NCBI GenBank assembly: GCA_017398825.1
Contig: JAFQEV010000050.1
Span: forward strand, 1 to 36,039
Length of the DNA: 36,039 nucleotides
Reading direction: 5' to 3'
Source of the DNA: Clostridia bacterium
GTDB taxonomy: Bacteria; Bacillota; Clostridia; Christensenellales; Borkfalkiaceae
Shown here: positions 7,793 through 14,533 of the stretch, one piece after another
Position numbering within the stretch: the first letter of the stretch is position 1
Layout: every line of letters starts with the position of its first letter
Made by a program: the position numbers and the translations under genes
The notes under the pieces: model-generated
Database searches by the model: none
What the model saw: the letters and a program-made list of their open reading frames with translations, nothing else
Told to the model about the DNA's origin: nothing

Positions 7793-8740
7793 ATGAATTA
7801 CGTTGAACTTACAGTTTATACAACACACGAGGCTGAAGAACTTATCTCTTCTAAGCTTTGGGAATATACCTCTTACGGCGTAGCCGTATGTGACGAGTAC
7901 GACGTTTTAGAGCTTATAGAAAAACGCCGTAACACGTGGGATTATTTAGAGGATGGGGTTACCGCAAGCGTTGGCTCGGGCGTTACCTTGGTAAAGGCGT
8001 ATTTCGACCTTAAAGATGCGGAAGAAAAGATTGCCTTAGCGGTTAGAGATTTTTACGTAATGCGTGATAATTCCCAAGGTTTAATTCCATTTGGAACGCT
8101 TGAAACGGCTAAAAGAGTTGTCGATGGGGACGACTGGATTGAAATTTGGCGCAAGCATTATAGACCTATGAAGATAGGTGGTATTGTGGTTTGCCCTGAG
8201 TGGATAGATTATACTCCTAACGCAAGCGAAAAAATCGTTAAGATTGACAGTAATATGGCGTTTGGTACGGGTGAGCATGAAACGACTTCTATGTGCCTTG
8301 AGTTCTTATCCGATTACGTAAAGCCTCAGCATTCAGTTATCGACGTTGGCACAGGTTCTGGTATTTTGGGCATTTCATCAATACTTCTTGGTGCAAACAA
8401 GGCCGTAATGACCGATATTGATCCTGTAGCCGTTAAAACGGCGCTTCACAACGCCAAACTCAATGGAGTTGAGAATTCCTGCGTAATCACGCTTGACGAC
8501 CTTTTGAAAGGGCAAGATGCGGTTGGCGATATAGTAGTTGCAAATATAACCGCCGATATTTTGTGTGCGTTAGCGCCGTCAATGAAAAAACACGTTAAAT
8601 CAGGCACTTTATTGATACTGAGTGGTATTTTGAGGGGAAAAGCTCAAACGGTTATCGAAACGTACAATGGGCTTGGATATAAGGTTATCAACTCTAAAAA
8701 TAAAGGCGAGTGGGTGGCGCTCGTGTTGGAGGCTGTATGA
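7793..8740 (+). CDS. prmA: Ribosomal protein L11 methyltransferase
   Basis: A SAM-dependent methyltransferase of 315 residues that trimethylates ribosomal protein L11. The N-terminal substrate domain begins in the typical way (MNYVELTVYTTHEAEE). The linker has the family signature DSNMAFGTGEHETT, and the SAM site is DVGTGSG at residues 184-190, followed by DIDPVA and the catalytic-face motif VVANITADI. Length is normal for the family (~300-315). The ATG at 7793 fits family alignments but has no Shine-Dalgarno sequence and lies about seven bases after a good extended -10 box, so translation may be leaderless. Its stop overlaps the mtaB start (ATGA). Identity is clear from the full set of motifs. 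Confidence 0.94.
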   Translation: MNYVELTVYTTHEAEELISSKLWEYTSYGVAVCDEYDVLELIEKRRNTWDYLEDGVTASVGSGVTLVKAYFDLKDAEEKIALAVRDFYVMRDNSQGLIPFGTLETAKRVVDGDDWIEIWRKHYRPMKIGGIVVCPEWIDYTPNASEKIVKIDSNMAFGTGEHETTSMCLEFLSDYVKPQHSVIDVGTGSGILGISSILLGANKAVMTDIDPVAVKTALHNAKLNGVENSCVITLDDLLKGQDAVGDIVVANITADILCALAPSMKKHVKSGTLLILSGILRGKAQTVIETYNGLGYKVINSKNKGEWVALVLEAV

Positions 8741-9972
8741 AAGCAGTAGTGTTTACCCTCGGTTGTAAGGTAAATTCCTGCGAGAGCTCCTCTATAATGA
8801 AAGGCTTAAAAGATTTAGGGTACGACGTATGCGAGGAGTTGGTCCCTGCCGATATTTACGTTATAAATACTTGTGCCGTTACTAAAGAGGCTGAAAAAAA
8901 GTCAAGGCAAGCAATAGCGAGGGTTAAAAAACAAAACCCAAATGCTAAAATTATCGTTACAGGTTGCGCATCTGAACGAGCCCCTGAGAGTTTTATCGGA
9001 AAAGACGGTGTTTCCGTAGTAACCGGAACGGCATGTAAAGAAAGGATTTTAGAGCTTATTGATAAGAGTGGAACTTTTATCTCTCCCGAGGAAGAGTGTT
9101 ACCATGAACTACCTCTTGCCGAGACACAAAAGTCAAGGGCGTTTATCAAAATTCAAGACGGGTGCGATAATTTTTGCTCGTATTGCATAATTCCGTATCT
9201 TAGAGGTCGCAGTCGATCGAGAAATCCGGAAAGCATAAAAGAAGAAATTCTCGCCCTAAAGCCGTTAGAGGCTGTTTTGACGGCGATAAATCTTACGGCG
9301 TATGATTTTGAGGGTAGAAATTTAACTTGCCTTATAAAGTCGCTTAGTGACGTTAAAACGAGGATTAGGCTTGGCAGTTTAGAAGAAAACGTAATAACCG
9401 AAGAGTTTTTACTTGCGCTTAAAGGGCTTTATGATTTTGCGCCACACTTTCATTTATCGTTGCAATCGGGTAGCGATAAGGTTTTAAAGGAAATGAACCG
9501 AAAGTATACGACTTTAGAGTTTAGGCGTGGCGTTGAGCTTATAAGAAAGCATTTTCCCTCCTCGGCAATCACAACCGACGTTATAGTTGGTTATCCAACC
9601 GAAACGGATAAAGATTTTAACGATAGCTATGATTTTATAAAGAGTATAGGGTTTTCAGATATTCACGCGTTCACTTTTTCAATGAGAGAGGGAACCGTTG
9701 CCTATGAGCTAAAAGATTTGGACGGAAATGTAAAAAAGGAACGTCTCAATAAAATTCTCGAGCTTAAAGAAATGTTAAAATCACGCTTTATATCGGAAAA
9801 TTTAAATACTTTTCAAGACGTTATAGTAGAGGAGTATATCGATGGATATTCTATCGGATATACTGCAAATTACATAAAAACCTATATTGATAAAAAGCTT
9901 GAAGAGGGCAAGTATAGGGTTTATTTAAAAGAGGAATTTAACGGCGACGTTTTAGCCGAAATAAAGGAGTAA
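8737..9972 (+). CDS. mtaB: tRNA t6A37 methylthiotransferase MtaB
   Basis: A radical-SAM enzyme that adds a methylthio group to N6-threonylcarbamoyladenosine at tRNA position 37, yielding ms2t6A. The 411-residue protein has an N-terminal UPF0004 domain whose cluster cysteines are in TLGCKVNSCES (C10), INTCAV and VTGCAS. The radical-SAM triad is C143, C147 and C150 (GCDNFCSYC), followed by the IPYLRGRSRSR motif. A TRAM-like RNA-binding tail covers the last ~60 residues. The start at 8737 is chosen over an upstream GTG because GGAGG at 8728-8732 is well spaced from it and it overlaps the prmA stop by four bases. MtaB is favoured over the related RimO and MiaB by the N-terminal motif and the tail. 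Confidence 0.92.
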   Translation: MKAVVFTLGCKVNSCESSSIMKGLKDLGYDVCEELVPADIYVINTCAVTKEAEKKSRQAIARVKKQNPNAKIIVTGCASERAPESFIGKDGVSVVTGTACKERILELIDKSGTFISPEEECYHELPLAETQKSRAFIKIQDGCDNFCSYCIIPYLRGRSRSRNPESIKEEILALKPLEAVLTAINLTAYDFEGRNLTCLIKSLSDVKTRIRLGSLEENVITEEFLLALKGLYDFAPHFHLSLQSGSDKVLKEMNRKYTTLEFRRGVELIRKHFPSSAITTDVIVGYPTETDKDFNDSYDFIKSIGFSDIHAFTFSMREGTVAYELKDLDGNVKKERLNKILELKEMLKSRFISENLNTFQDVIVEEYIDGYSIGYTANYIKTYIDKKLEEGKYRVYLKEEFNGDVLAEIKE

Positions 9973-9976
9973 TATT

Positions 9977-10318
9977 ATGAAAGACTGTTTATTTTGTAAG
10001 TTTATATCAAGAGAACTTAAAACCGACATTTTGTATGAAGACGATAATATGATTGTTATTCGCGATATTGCGCCTCAAGCAAAAAACCATTATCTTGCAA
10101 TTTCAAAATCGCATTTTAAGTTGTTTGAAGAAATGACTGAAAGTGATGCTGAGATTGTTAAAAATATGCTCAAAACTATTCCTACGCTTAAAACGCTTTT
10201 AGGGCTTGAAAACGGGTATAGAATAGTAATCAACCAAGGTGACGATGCAGGTCAAACTGTTCCGCACCTTCACATTCACATACTTTGCGGTCAAAAAATG
10301 GAGTGGCATCCTGCATAA
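9977..10318 (+). CDS. HIT-family nucleotide hydrolase
   Basis: A 113-residue HinT-like protein. The histidine triad is H97-L98-H99-I100-H101 (VPHLHIHIL), preceded by the NQGDDAGQ segment typical of HinT proteins. N-terminal CLFCKF is the usual paired cysteine of the bacterial branch. These proteins hydrolyse adenosine phosphoramidates and related AMP conjugates; the physiological substrate is usually unknown. GGAG at the end of mtaB and a four-base gap make it the third gene of the prmA operon. No terminator follows directly; the rpsU promoter begins 24 nt later. Confidence 0.93.
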   Translation: MKDCLFCKFISRELKTDILYEDDNMIVIRDIAPQAKNHYLAISKSHFKLFEEMTESDAEIVKNMLKTIPTLKTLLGLENGYRIVINQGDDAGQTVPHLHIHILCGQKMEWHPA

Positions 10319-10341
10319 TTAAAAAAATACCGTAAATTTGA

Positions 10342-10370
10342 TTGACAAAAGTTGAGTAATTGAATATACT
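10342..10370 (+). promoter_or_regulatory. Near-consensus sigma-A promoter of rpsU
   Basis: TTGACA at 10342-10347 and TATACT at 10365-10370 with a 17-nt spacer, the strongest plus-strand promoter match in the window. The leader to the ATG at 10423 is about 45 nt and contains a run of seven G residues (10408-10414) that serves as the ribosome site. Confidence 0.88.
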
Positions 10371-10422
10371 ATTACTGTTATTTAAAAAATTAACTGCTTT
10401 AGGCAAAGGGGGGGTTGAAGAA

Positions 10423-10602
10423 ATGTCAACTATCAGAGTTGGTGAAAACGAAACGTTAGATAGCGCTCTTAGAAGATTTAAGAGAAAGTGCTCGCGTGAC
10501 GGTATTATCGGTGATTTACGCCGTAAAGAGTTTTACGAAAGACCTTCCGTAAGAAGAAAGAAGAAGGCTGAGGCAGCAAGAAAGAGAAACATTAAAGGTT
10601 AA
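10423..10602 (+). CDS. rpsU: 30S ribosomal protein bS21
   Basis: A 59-residue basic small-subunit protein. The sequence [20 protein letters not shown] is the hallmark N-terminus, followed by the Lys/Arg-rich [18 protein letters not shown] tail. The start at 10423 is used rather than an upstream in-frame TTG at 10360, because 10360 lies inside the promoter and the G-rich ribosome site sits about nine bases before 10423. It has its own strong promoter and terminator, as expected for a highly expressed ribosomal gene. YqeY, a common neighbour of rpsU in Bacillota, is absent here. Confidence 0.96.
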   Translation: MSTIRVGENETLDSALRRFKRKCSRDGIIGDLRRKEFYERPSVRRKKKAEAARKRNIKG

Positions 10603-10616
10603 AAAATAATTTTTAC

Positions 10617-10649
10617 TATCCGCAAAAATGATTTTGCGGATATTTTTTT
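10617..10649 (+). terminator. Terminator of rpsU
   Basis: Eleven-base stem TATCCGCAAAA / TTTTGCGGATA with an ATGA loop and seven T residues. The following gene starts only 14 nt further on, so its expression must depend on read-through or on an unseen promoter. Confidence 0.92.
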
Positions 10650-10662
10650 GAATAGGAGCGTT

Positions 10663-11061
10663 ATGGATGGTATTAAAAGCTTAAAAGATTACGCTAAAGA
10701 GGCTAAGAAAAGACTTAAGAGTTCCTTTTGGCAGGAATATAAATTACGAGTAGACGAAGAAACGAAAAAGGCTGAAGAAAACGGAACTAATAAATCAAAG
10801 GTTGTCGAATACTATCAATCAAAAGCTGCGGTATCAATTCGTGGAGTAAAAGCTGAAGACGAAGAGTTTTACCAAAGGGTAAAGAGGCTTTTAGATACGT
10901 ATGGTGACGTTAGCGATGCTCTTGGCAGGCTAACGAACTTAGATGAATATAATAAGCTTTCATATGATGCAAAACAGCGGTACATGTTGGAGCTTTCAGC
11001 AAAATATCGAAAGGCTAAAGAAAGGTATTATAAAGAACAAAATTATGAAAAATCAGTATAA
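10663..11061 (+). CDS. Hypothetical charged helical protein
   Basis: A 132-residue protein I do not recognise. It has no membrane segment or signal peptide. Lys, Glu, Arg and Tyr dominate, with long stretches suited to amphipathic helix (EYKLRVDEETKKAEENG; YMLELSAKYRKAKERYYKEQ), so a helical bundle or coiled coil is likely. AGGAG at 10654-10658 precedes the ATG, which decides this start over a TTG at 10648 inside the rpsU terminator. Base composition is like its neighbours, with no sign of recent transfer. The gene sits just after the rpsU terminator and may be expressed by read-through. A link to the ribosome is only a suggestion from position. Confidence 0.75.
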   Translation: MDGIKSLKDYAKEAKKRLKSSFWQEYKLRVDEETKKAEENGTNKSKVVEYYQSKAAVSIRGVKAEDEEFYQRVKRLLDTYGDVSDALGRLTNLDEYNKLSYDAKQRYMLELSAKYRKAKERYYKEQNYEKSV

Positions 11062-11094
11062 AAAAGGCTAACTCATTGCGAGTTAGCCTTTTTA
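11061..11094. terminator. Bidirectional terminator between convergent genes
   Basis: Fourteen-base stem AAAAAGGCTAACTC / GAGTTAGCCTTTTT with a five-base loop. A-run and T-run on either side let it act on both strands, for the helical-protein gene (+) and the OadG-like gene (-). Confidence 0.92.
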
Positions 11095-11103
11095 AATTTG
11101 AAA

Positions 11104-11349
11104 TTATTTCTTTTTGATTTTGTTAAGCACGGTAACCATAATGATTATAATGCTGATAATCAAAAATATTCCGAGCATGCCAAGTCCCATGTATTTAAAC
11201 GAGGATAAAAATCTTTTACCGCTAACGTTTATATTGATTTTTGCCTGTTCGGTTTGAGTTTCCGTGTTAGTTTGCGTTGAAGTAAGCGATAGCTCCTCGT
11301 TAATAATATTGATGAGCTCTGCATTGTAATTTGATTGAAGTTTTACCAT
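11104..11349 (-). CDS. Small OadG-like membrane protein
   Basis: An 81-residue protein with a polar N-terminal half rich in Thr, Gln and Asn, one membrane segment at about residues 52-74 (YMGLGMLGIFLIISIIIIMV) and a Lys-rich end. The GLGMLGIF motif at the membrane entry and the position right after oadB suggest the gamma subunit (OadG/MmdD type) that anchors sodium-pumping decarboxylase complexes. Classic gamma subunits have the membrane helix at the very N-terminus and a polar C-terminal tail; here the polar part comes first, so the topology differs and the assignment is tentative. GAGGTG lies before the start, 12 nt after oadB. It may be a pump accessory factor of another kind. Confidence 0.6.
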   Translation of the reverse strand: MVKLQSNYNAELINIINEELSLTSTQTNTETQTEQAKININVSGKRFLSSFKYMGLGMLGIFLIISIIIIMVTVLNKIKKK

Positions 11350-11361
11350 ATTGCACCTCGC

Positions 11362-12495
11362 TTATATAAAGAAGTTCAAGATTAATCCGCCTGCAATAAC
11401 GGATGCTATTTGACCGGAAACGTTCGCACCAACTGCGTGCATTAAGAGGAAGTTTTGTTTATCCTCGTCTTGACCCATTTTGTGAACGATACGAGCGGAC
11501 ATCGGGAATGCTGAAATACCTGCAGCGCCTATCATGGGGTTGATTTTCTTCCCTTCGGGAAGGAAAAGGTTGAAGAGTTTTGCGATAAGTACGCCACCCA
11601 TAGTGTCAAACACAAAGGCAAATAAGCCGAGCGCTAAGATTAATATAGTGCCAAGGCTTAAGAATGCGTCAGCTTTCATTGTAAATGCAACGGTAATTCC
11701 GAGGAATAAGGTTATAAGGTTTGCAAGAACCTTTTGCGCGGTATCGGAAAGTGAATCTAAAACGCCACACTCTCTAATAAGGTTACCAAACATCAAAAAG
11801 CCTATAAGAGCAGCTGCGCCTGGAGCAATTAAGCCGGTAATTATAGTAACGAGTATCGGGAATAAAATTCTAGTGAGTTTAGATACCGATTCGGGTTTAT
11901 ACGGCATTTTGATTTTGCGTTCTTTCTGAGTTGTGAAAAGTTTAATAACAGGGGGTTGAACGACGGGAACGAGCGCCATATAAGAATAAGCTGCAACGGT
12001 TATAGGGCCTAAGAGTTGAGGAGCGAGCTGAGTTGCAACAACAATCGAGGTAGGACCGTCCGCCGCGCCGATAATTGCTATTGATGCAGCCTCTTTAATA
12101 TCAAAGAAGATAGATGCCAAGCTTAGCGTCATAAATATACCGAACTGAGCTGCCGCACCGAAGATCATAAGCTTGGGGTTGGAAAGTATCGGACCAAAGT
12201 CAATCATTGCGCCGATGCCTATGAATAAGAGCAAGGGGAAAAGCTCGTTTGCGATACCTGCATTGTATAAAGTTTCAAGAACCTCTGATATACCAGCTGA
12301 ACCGCTGTGATTTGGTATATTCATCAAGATTGCGCCAAAACCCATAGGGAGTAAAAGAGTGGGCTCCATTTGCTTTTTAATCGCGAGGAAAATTAACACA
12401 CCACCGATTACCATCATTCCAAGTTGTTTAAGGAATAATATTGCGTTAGCTTGAGAACCAAAGGTTACTATAAGATTATGAAATAACTCTTGCAT
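11362..12495 (-). CDS. oadB: Sodium-translocating decarboxylase beta subunit
   Basis: A 377-residue membrane protein with about ten spans. It carries the family hallmarks: DFGPILSNPKL near residue 100, GAAAQFGIF, IIGAADGPTS, AYSYMALVPVVQPP and the late MSARIVHKMGQ. In known systems (oxaloacetate, methylmalonyl-CoA, glutaconyl-CoA decarboxylases) this subunit decarboxylates a biotin-bound carboxyl group and exports Na+. No carboxyltransferase or biotin-carrier gene is visible nearby, so the substrate is unknown. AAGGAG precedes the ATG. Its promoter has TTGCAA and TATAAT 17 nt apart, and a perfect palindrome covers the -35 box, pointing to a repressor or activator. It is divergent from spoIIIAA. 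Confidence 0.92.
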   Translation of the reverse strand: MQELFHNLIVTFGSQANAILFLKQLGMMVIGGVLIFLAIKKQMEPTLLLPMGFGAILMNIPNHSGSAGISEVLETLYNAGIANELFPLLLFIGIGAMIDFGPILSNPKLMIFGAAAQFGIFMTLSLASIFFDIKEAASIAIIGAADGPTSIVVATQLAPQLLGPITVAAYSYMALVPVVQPPVIKLFTTQKERKIKMPYKPESVSKLTRILFPILVTIITGLIAPGAAALIGFLMFGNLIRECGVLDSLSDTAQKVLANLITLFLGITVAFTMKADAFLSLGTILILALGLFAFVFDTMGGVLIAKLFNLFLPEGKKINPMIGAAGISAFPMSARIVHKMGQDEDKQNFLLMHAVGANVSGQIASVIAGGLILNFFI

Positions 12496-12525
12496 GATTT
12501 CTCCTTAAAAAATTTCTACTTTTCC

Positions 12526-12554
12526 ATTATAACAAAGTTACTAAATTATTGCAA
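12526..12554 (-). promoter_or_regulatory. Promoter of oadB
   Basis: On the minus strand TTGCAA (12549-12554) and TATAAT (12526-12531) are 17 nt apart, about 30 nt before the oadB start codon. The -35 box forms the centre of the palindrome at 12541-12562. Confidence 0.78.
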
Positions 12555-12562
12555 TAATTTAG
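12541..12562. promoter_or_regulatory. Perfect 22-bp palindrome, candidate operator
   Basis: The half-site CTAAATTATTG is followed immediately by its exact reverse complement, with no spacer. It covers the oadB -35 box and lies about 20 nt before the spoIIIAA start, so a dimeric regulator bound here would control oadB and possibly the sporulation operon. I do not recognise the motif as a known box. A T run follows at 12568-12574, but the AT-rich stem without a loop is a poor terminator. Confidence 0.65.
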
Positions 12563-12580
12563 CCGTCTTTTTTTATAAAT

Positions 12581-13486
12581 GTGCGTTCTAATAAACGTTT
12601 GTCCAAAATACAATATAGCGTGTACGAATTCTTGCCGGAAAAACTTATTAAAGAACTAAGCGCTCTCAAGAATAAACCGCTTAATGAAATAAGGATACGT
12701 AAGGATTGTCCCGTAAAGGTGGTAATTAATGGGGAAGTTAAAATTCTTAATAAAATTTCTCTTAGTGAGGCTGAGATTGAACGAGTTATACTTAGGCTTT
12801 GCAAAAATTCAATTCACGCCTACGAAGAGCAAATAAAACGAGGGTTTATAACGAGCGATAACGGCGAACGAGTTGGGATTGCAGGCGAATTCGTTAAGGA
12901 AAACGGCTCGATTTTGGCAATCAAGAACGTAACTTCTTTATGTGTAAGAATTCCTAATGAAGTAAACGGTGTTTCTAATAAATTTTACGATAAATTCTAC
13001 AAAAATACTGGTGGGAGCGTGCTCGTTTTGTCAAAGGCAGGCGTGGGTAAAACTACGTTTATAAGAGATTTAGCGTTAAATATTTCAAAAAACGAAAATA
13101 AAAACGTGGTTGTTGTTGACGAGCGCAACGAAATAGCGTTGAAAGGCGTCAAAAATAAAAAGAGCAATCATTGTTTAGACGTTTTAACTTATGCTGATAA
13201 GCATTTCGGCTTTACGCAAGCTATAAGAACGCTAAACCCCGACGTTATCGTTACCGATGAGCTTGTCTGCGAGGAAGATGCAATATCTCTCGTTGATACC
13301 GTGTATGGCGGAGTGGACGTTATTGCAACAGCTCACGCAAAATCAATAGAGGGGTTTTACTTAAGGAAAAGGTTTTCTACTTTAAAAAATAGTAAGGTTT
13401 TTGATTATTACGTTGTTATATCAAAAACAGGGCTTGAACGTAATATTGAAATATTTAATAGCGAATTTAAAAAGTTATGTTTTTAA
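12581..13486 (+). CDS. spoIIIAA: Stage III sporulation protein AA (ATPase)
   Basis: Predicted ATPase of the SpoIIIA-SpoIIQ channel that joins mother cell and forespore, related to secretion ATPases. The protein has 301 residues, with an N-terminal domain (LNEIRIRKDCPVKVV) and the RecA-like core with TPxx-type nucleotide loop. Walker A reads SKAGVGKTT at residues 151-159, with serine in place of the first glycine, and the Walker B region reads VTDELVCEEDA at 225-235 where DEIG is usual. The C-terminal part keeps ATAHA. The GTG at 12581 is the first in-frame start; no Shine-Dalgarno is visible, so a later start such as TTG 12599 is possible. It overlaps spoIIIAB by ten bases. Confidence 0.9.
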   Translation: MRSNKRLSKIQYSVYEFLPEKLIKELSALKNKPLNEIRIRKDCPVKVVINGEVKILNKISLSEAEIERVILRLCKNSIHAYEEQIKRGFITSDNGERVGIAGEFVKENGSILAIKNVTSLCVRIPNEVNGVSNKFYDKFYKNTGGSVLVLSKAGVGKTTFIRDLALNISKNENKNVVVVDERNEIALKGVKNKKSNHCLDVLTYADKHFGFTQAIRTLNPDVIVTDELVCEEDAISLVDTVYGGVDVIATAHAKSIEGFYLRKRFSTLKNSKVFDYYVVISKTGLERNIEIFNSEFKKLCF

Positions 13487-13944
13487 TAAAAATTGCGTTT
13501 GGTGCATTATGCGTTTACACCTCGATTAAAATTGCAAAAACAAAGGCGATGGCGTTTAAAGAGGAATACTATTTTTGGGAATCGGTTGTTCTCAGTTGCG
13601 ACGTGCTTATTAGCGATTTATCCTATAAAAAGAGTGAGGTTAACGCATCGCTTAACGTAGATTATCCGTCAGAGAGCTATGCAAAAATAGTTGCATCATT
13701 TATAAAAGGCGAGGAAATGTTGTTTCCAAAGTTTATATCTCAAGATGATAAAATTAAACTTGAAAATTTCTTTTCTACGATAGGTGCGTCTAATTCAAAC
13801 ACGCAAAAAACTGCGATAATATCGCAAAAAACCGATTTTTTAAAGTGTAGAGAAATTTCAAAGAATAAGTTTGATAAGAATTATTCGGCAATTATAAAAG
13901 TGGGTTTTGCCGTTGGTATTATGCTATTAATTTTGGTGATTTAA
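13477..13944 (+). CDS. spoIIIAB: Stage III sporulation protein AB
   Basis: A 155-residue protein with hydrophobic segments at residues 2-18 and 139-154, the second lying at the extreme C-terminus, and a helical middle (EEYYFWESVVLSCDVLISDL). This layout matches SpoIIIAB, which resembles GspF-type platform proteins and is needed for the mother cell-to-forespore channel. It is about 15 residues shorter than the Bacillus protein. It overlaps spoIIIAA by ten bases and shares TAATG with spoIIIAC. The assignment rests largely on position between AA and AC and on overall layout, since the sequence itself is diverged. Confidence 0.85.
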   Translation: MFLIKIAFGALCVYTSIKIAKTKAMAFKEEYYFWESVVLSCDVLISDLSYKKSEVNASLNVDYPSESYAKIVASFIKGEEMLFPKFISQDDKIKLENFFSTIGASNSNTQKTAIISQKTDFLKCREISKNKFDKNYSAIIKVGFAVGIMLLILVI

Positions 13945-14147
13945 TGGATTATGGAATAGATATAATTTTTAAAATTGCAGCGATAGGAATTATTATCACC
14001 GTTATTTGCCAAATTTTAAAAAAGTCAGATAGAGATGATATTGCAACCTTAGTAAGCTTAGCAGGTTTAGTTATAGTTTTAACCTTAGTTATTTCAATGA
14101 TTAGCGACCTGTTTACGAGTATAAAAGATATTTTCGGGCTGTATTGA
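13944..14147 (+). CDS. spoIIIAC: Stage III sporulation protein AC
   Basis: A 67-residue membrane protein with two spans (about residues 4-24 and 33-55) separated by KKSDRDDIATLVS, the typical SpoIIIAC turn. It is the length of other family members (~65-68). It probably forms part of the membrane platform of the sporulation channel with SpoIIIAD. Start and stop overlap the flanking genes by one base each, showing tight translational coupling. Confidence 0.9.
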   Translation: MDYGIDIIFKIAAIGIIITVICQILKKSDRDDIATLVSLAGLVIVLTLVISMISDLFTSIKDIFGLY

Positions 14148-14533
14148 TGGAAATTGTAAAAATAGCGCTCGTTGGCGTTGTTGGGGCAATAATATTTATA
14201 TATTTAAAAGTGCACAACTCTGAACTTTCTGGGCTTATGGTAGTTGCAACCGGAATATTAATAATTTTATTAACCGTGGATTATTTAGTCGTTGCAATAG
14301 GTTTTTTTAAGGAAATGACTAACAAAACGGGGATTGACGGTAGCGTTTTTAAAATAATAATTAAAATACTCGCGATATCGTATTTAGCTGACTTTTCCTC
14401 TTCGCTTTGTAACGATTTAGGAGTTTCTTCATTAGCGGAGAAGGTTAGTTTTGCAAGTAGAATTATAATTTTTGTTTCCGCATTTCCAGTTATTACAAAT
14501 TTATTTAATACCATAACGTCGTTAATTCAATGA
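14147..14533 (+). CDS. spoIIIAD: Stage III sporulation protein AD
   Basis: A 128-residue membrane protein with spans at about 3-19, 28-50 and 105-125, and the family segment KIIIKILAISYLADFSSSLC, which resembles SpoIIIAD in Bacillus and Clostridium. The ATG at 14147 overlaps the spoIIIAC stop by one base (TGATG) and is preferred over the adjacent upstream TTG. It ends in ATGA with spoIIIAE. Its role is in the channel complex active after engulfment. Confidence 0.9.
   Translation: MEIVKIALVGVVGAIIFIYLKVHNSELSGLMVVATGILIILLTVDYLVVAIGFFKEMTNKTGIDGSVFKIIIKILAISYLADFSSSLCNDLGVSSLAEKVSFASRIIIFVSAFPVITNLFNTITSLIQ

Noticed and set aside
12541-12574. Palindrome plus T run as a terminator
   Set aside because: There is no upstream plus-strand gene, the stem is AT-rich with no loop, and the centre coincides with a promoter box. 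An operator is more likely.
12579-12581. ATG at 12579 as the spoIIIAA start
   Set aside because: It is out of frame with the SpoIIIAA coding sequence; the overlapping GTG at 12581 is in frame.
12559-12804. Minus-strand open frame across the start of spoIIIAA
   Set aside because: It is the antisense of a well-supported gene, has no family similarity that I recognise and no ribosome site.
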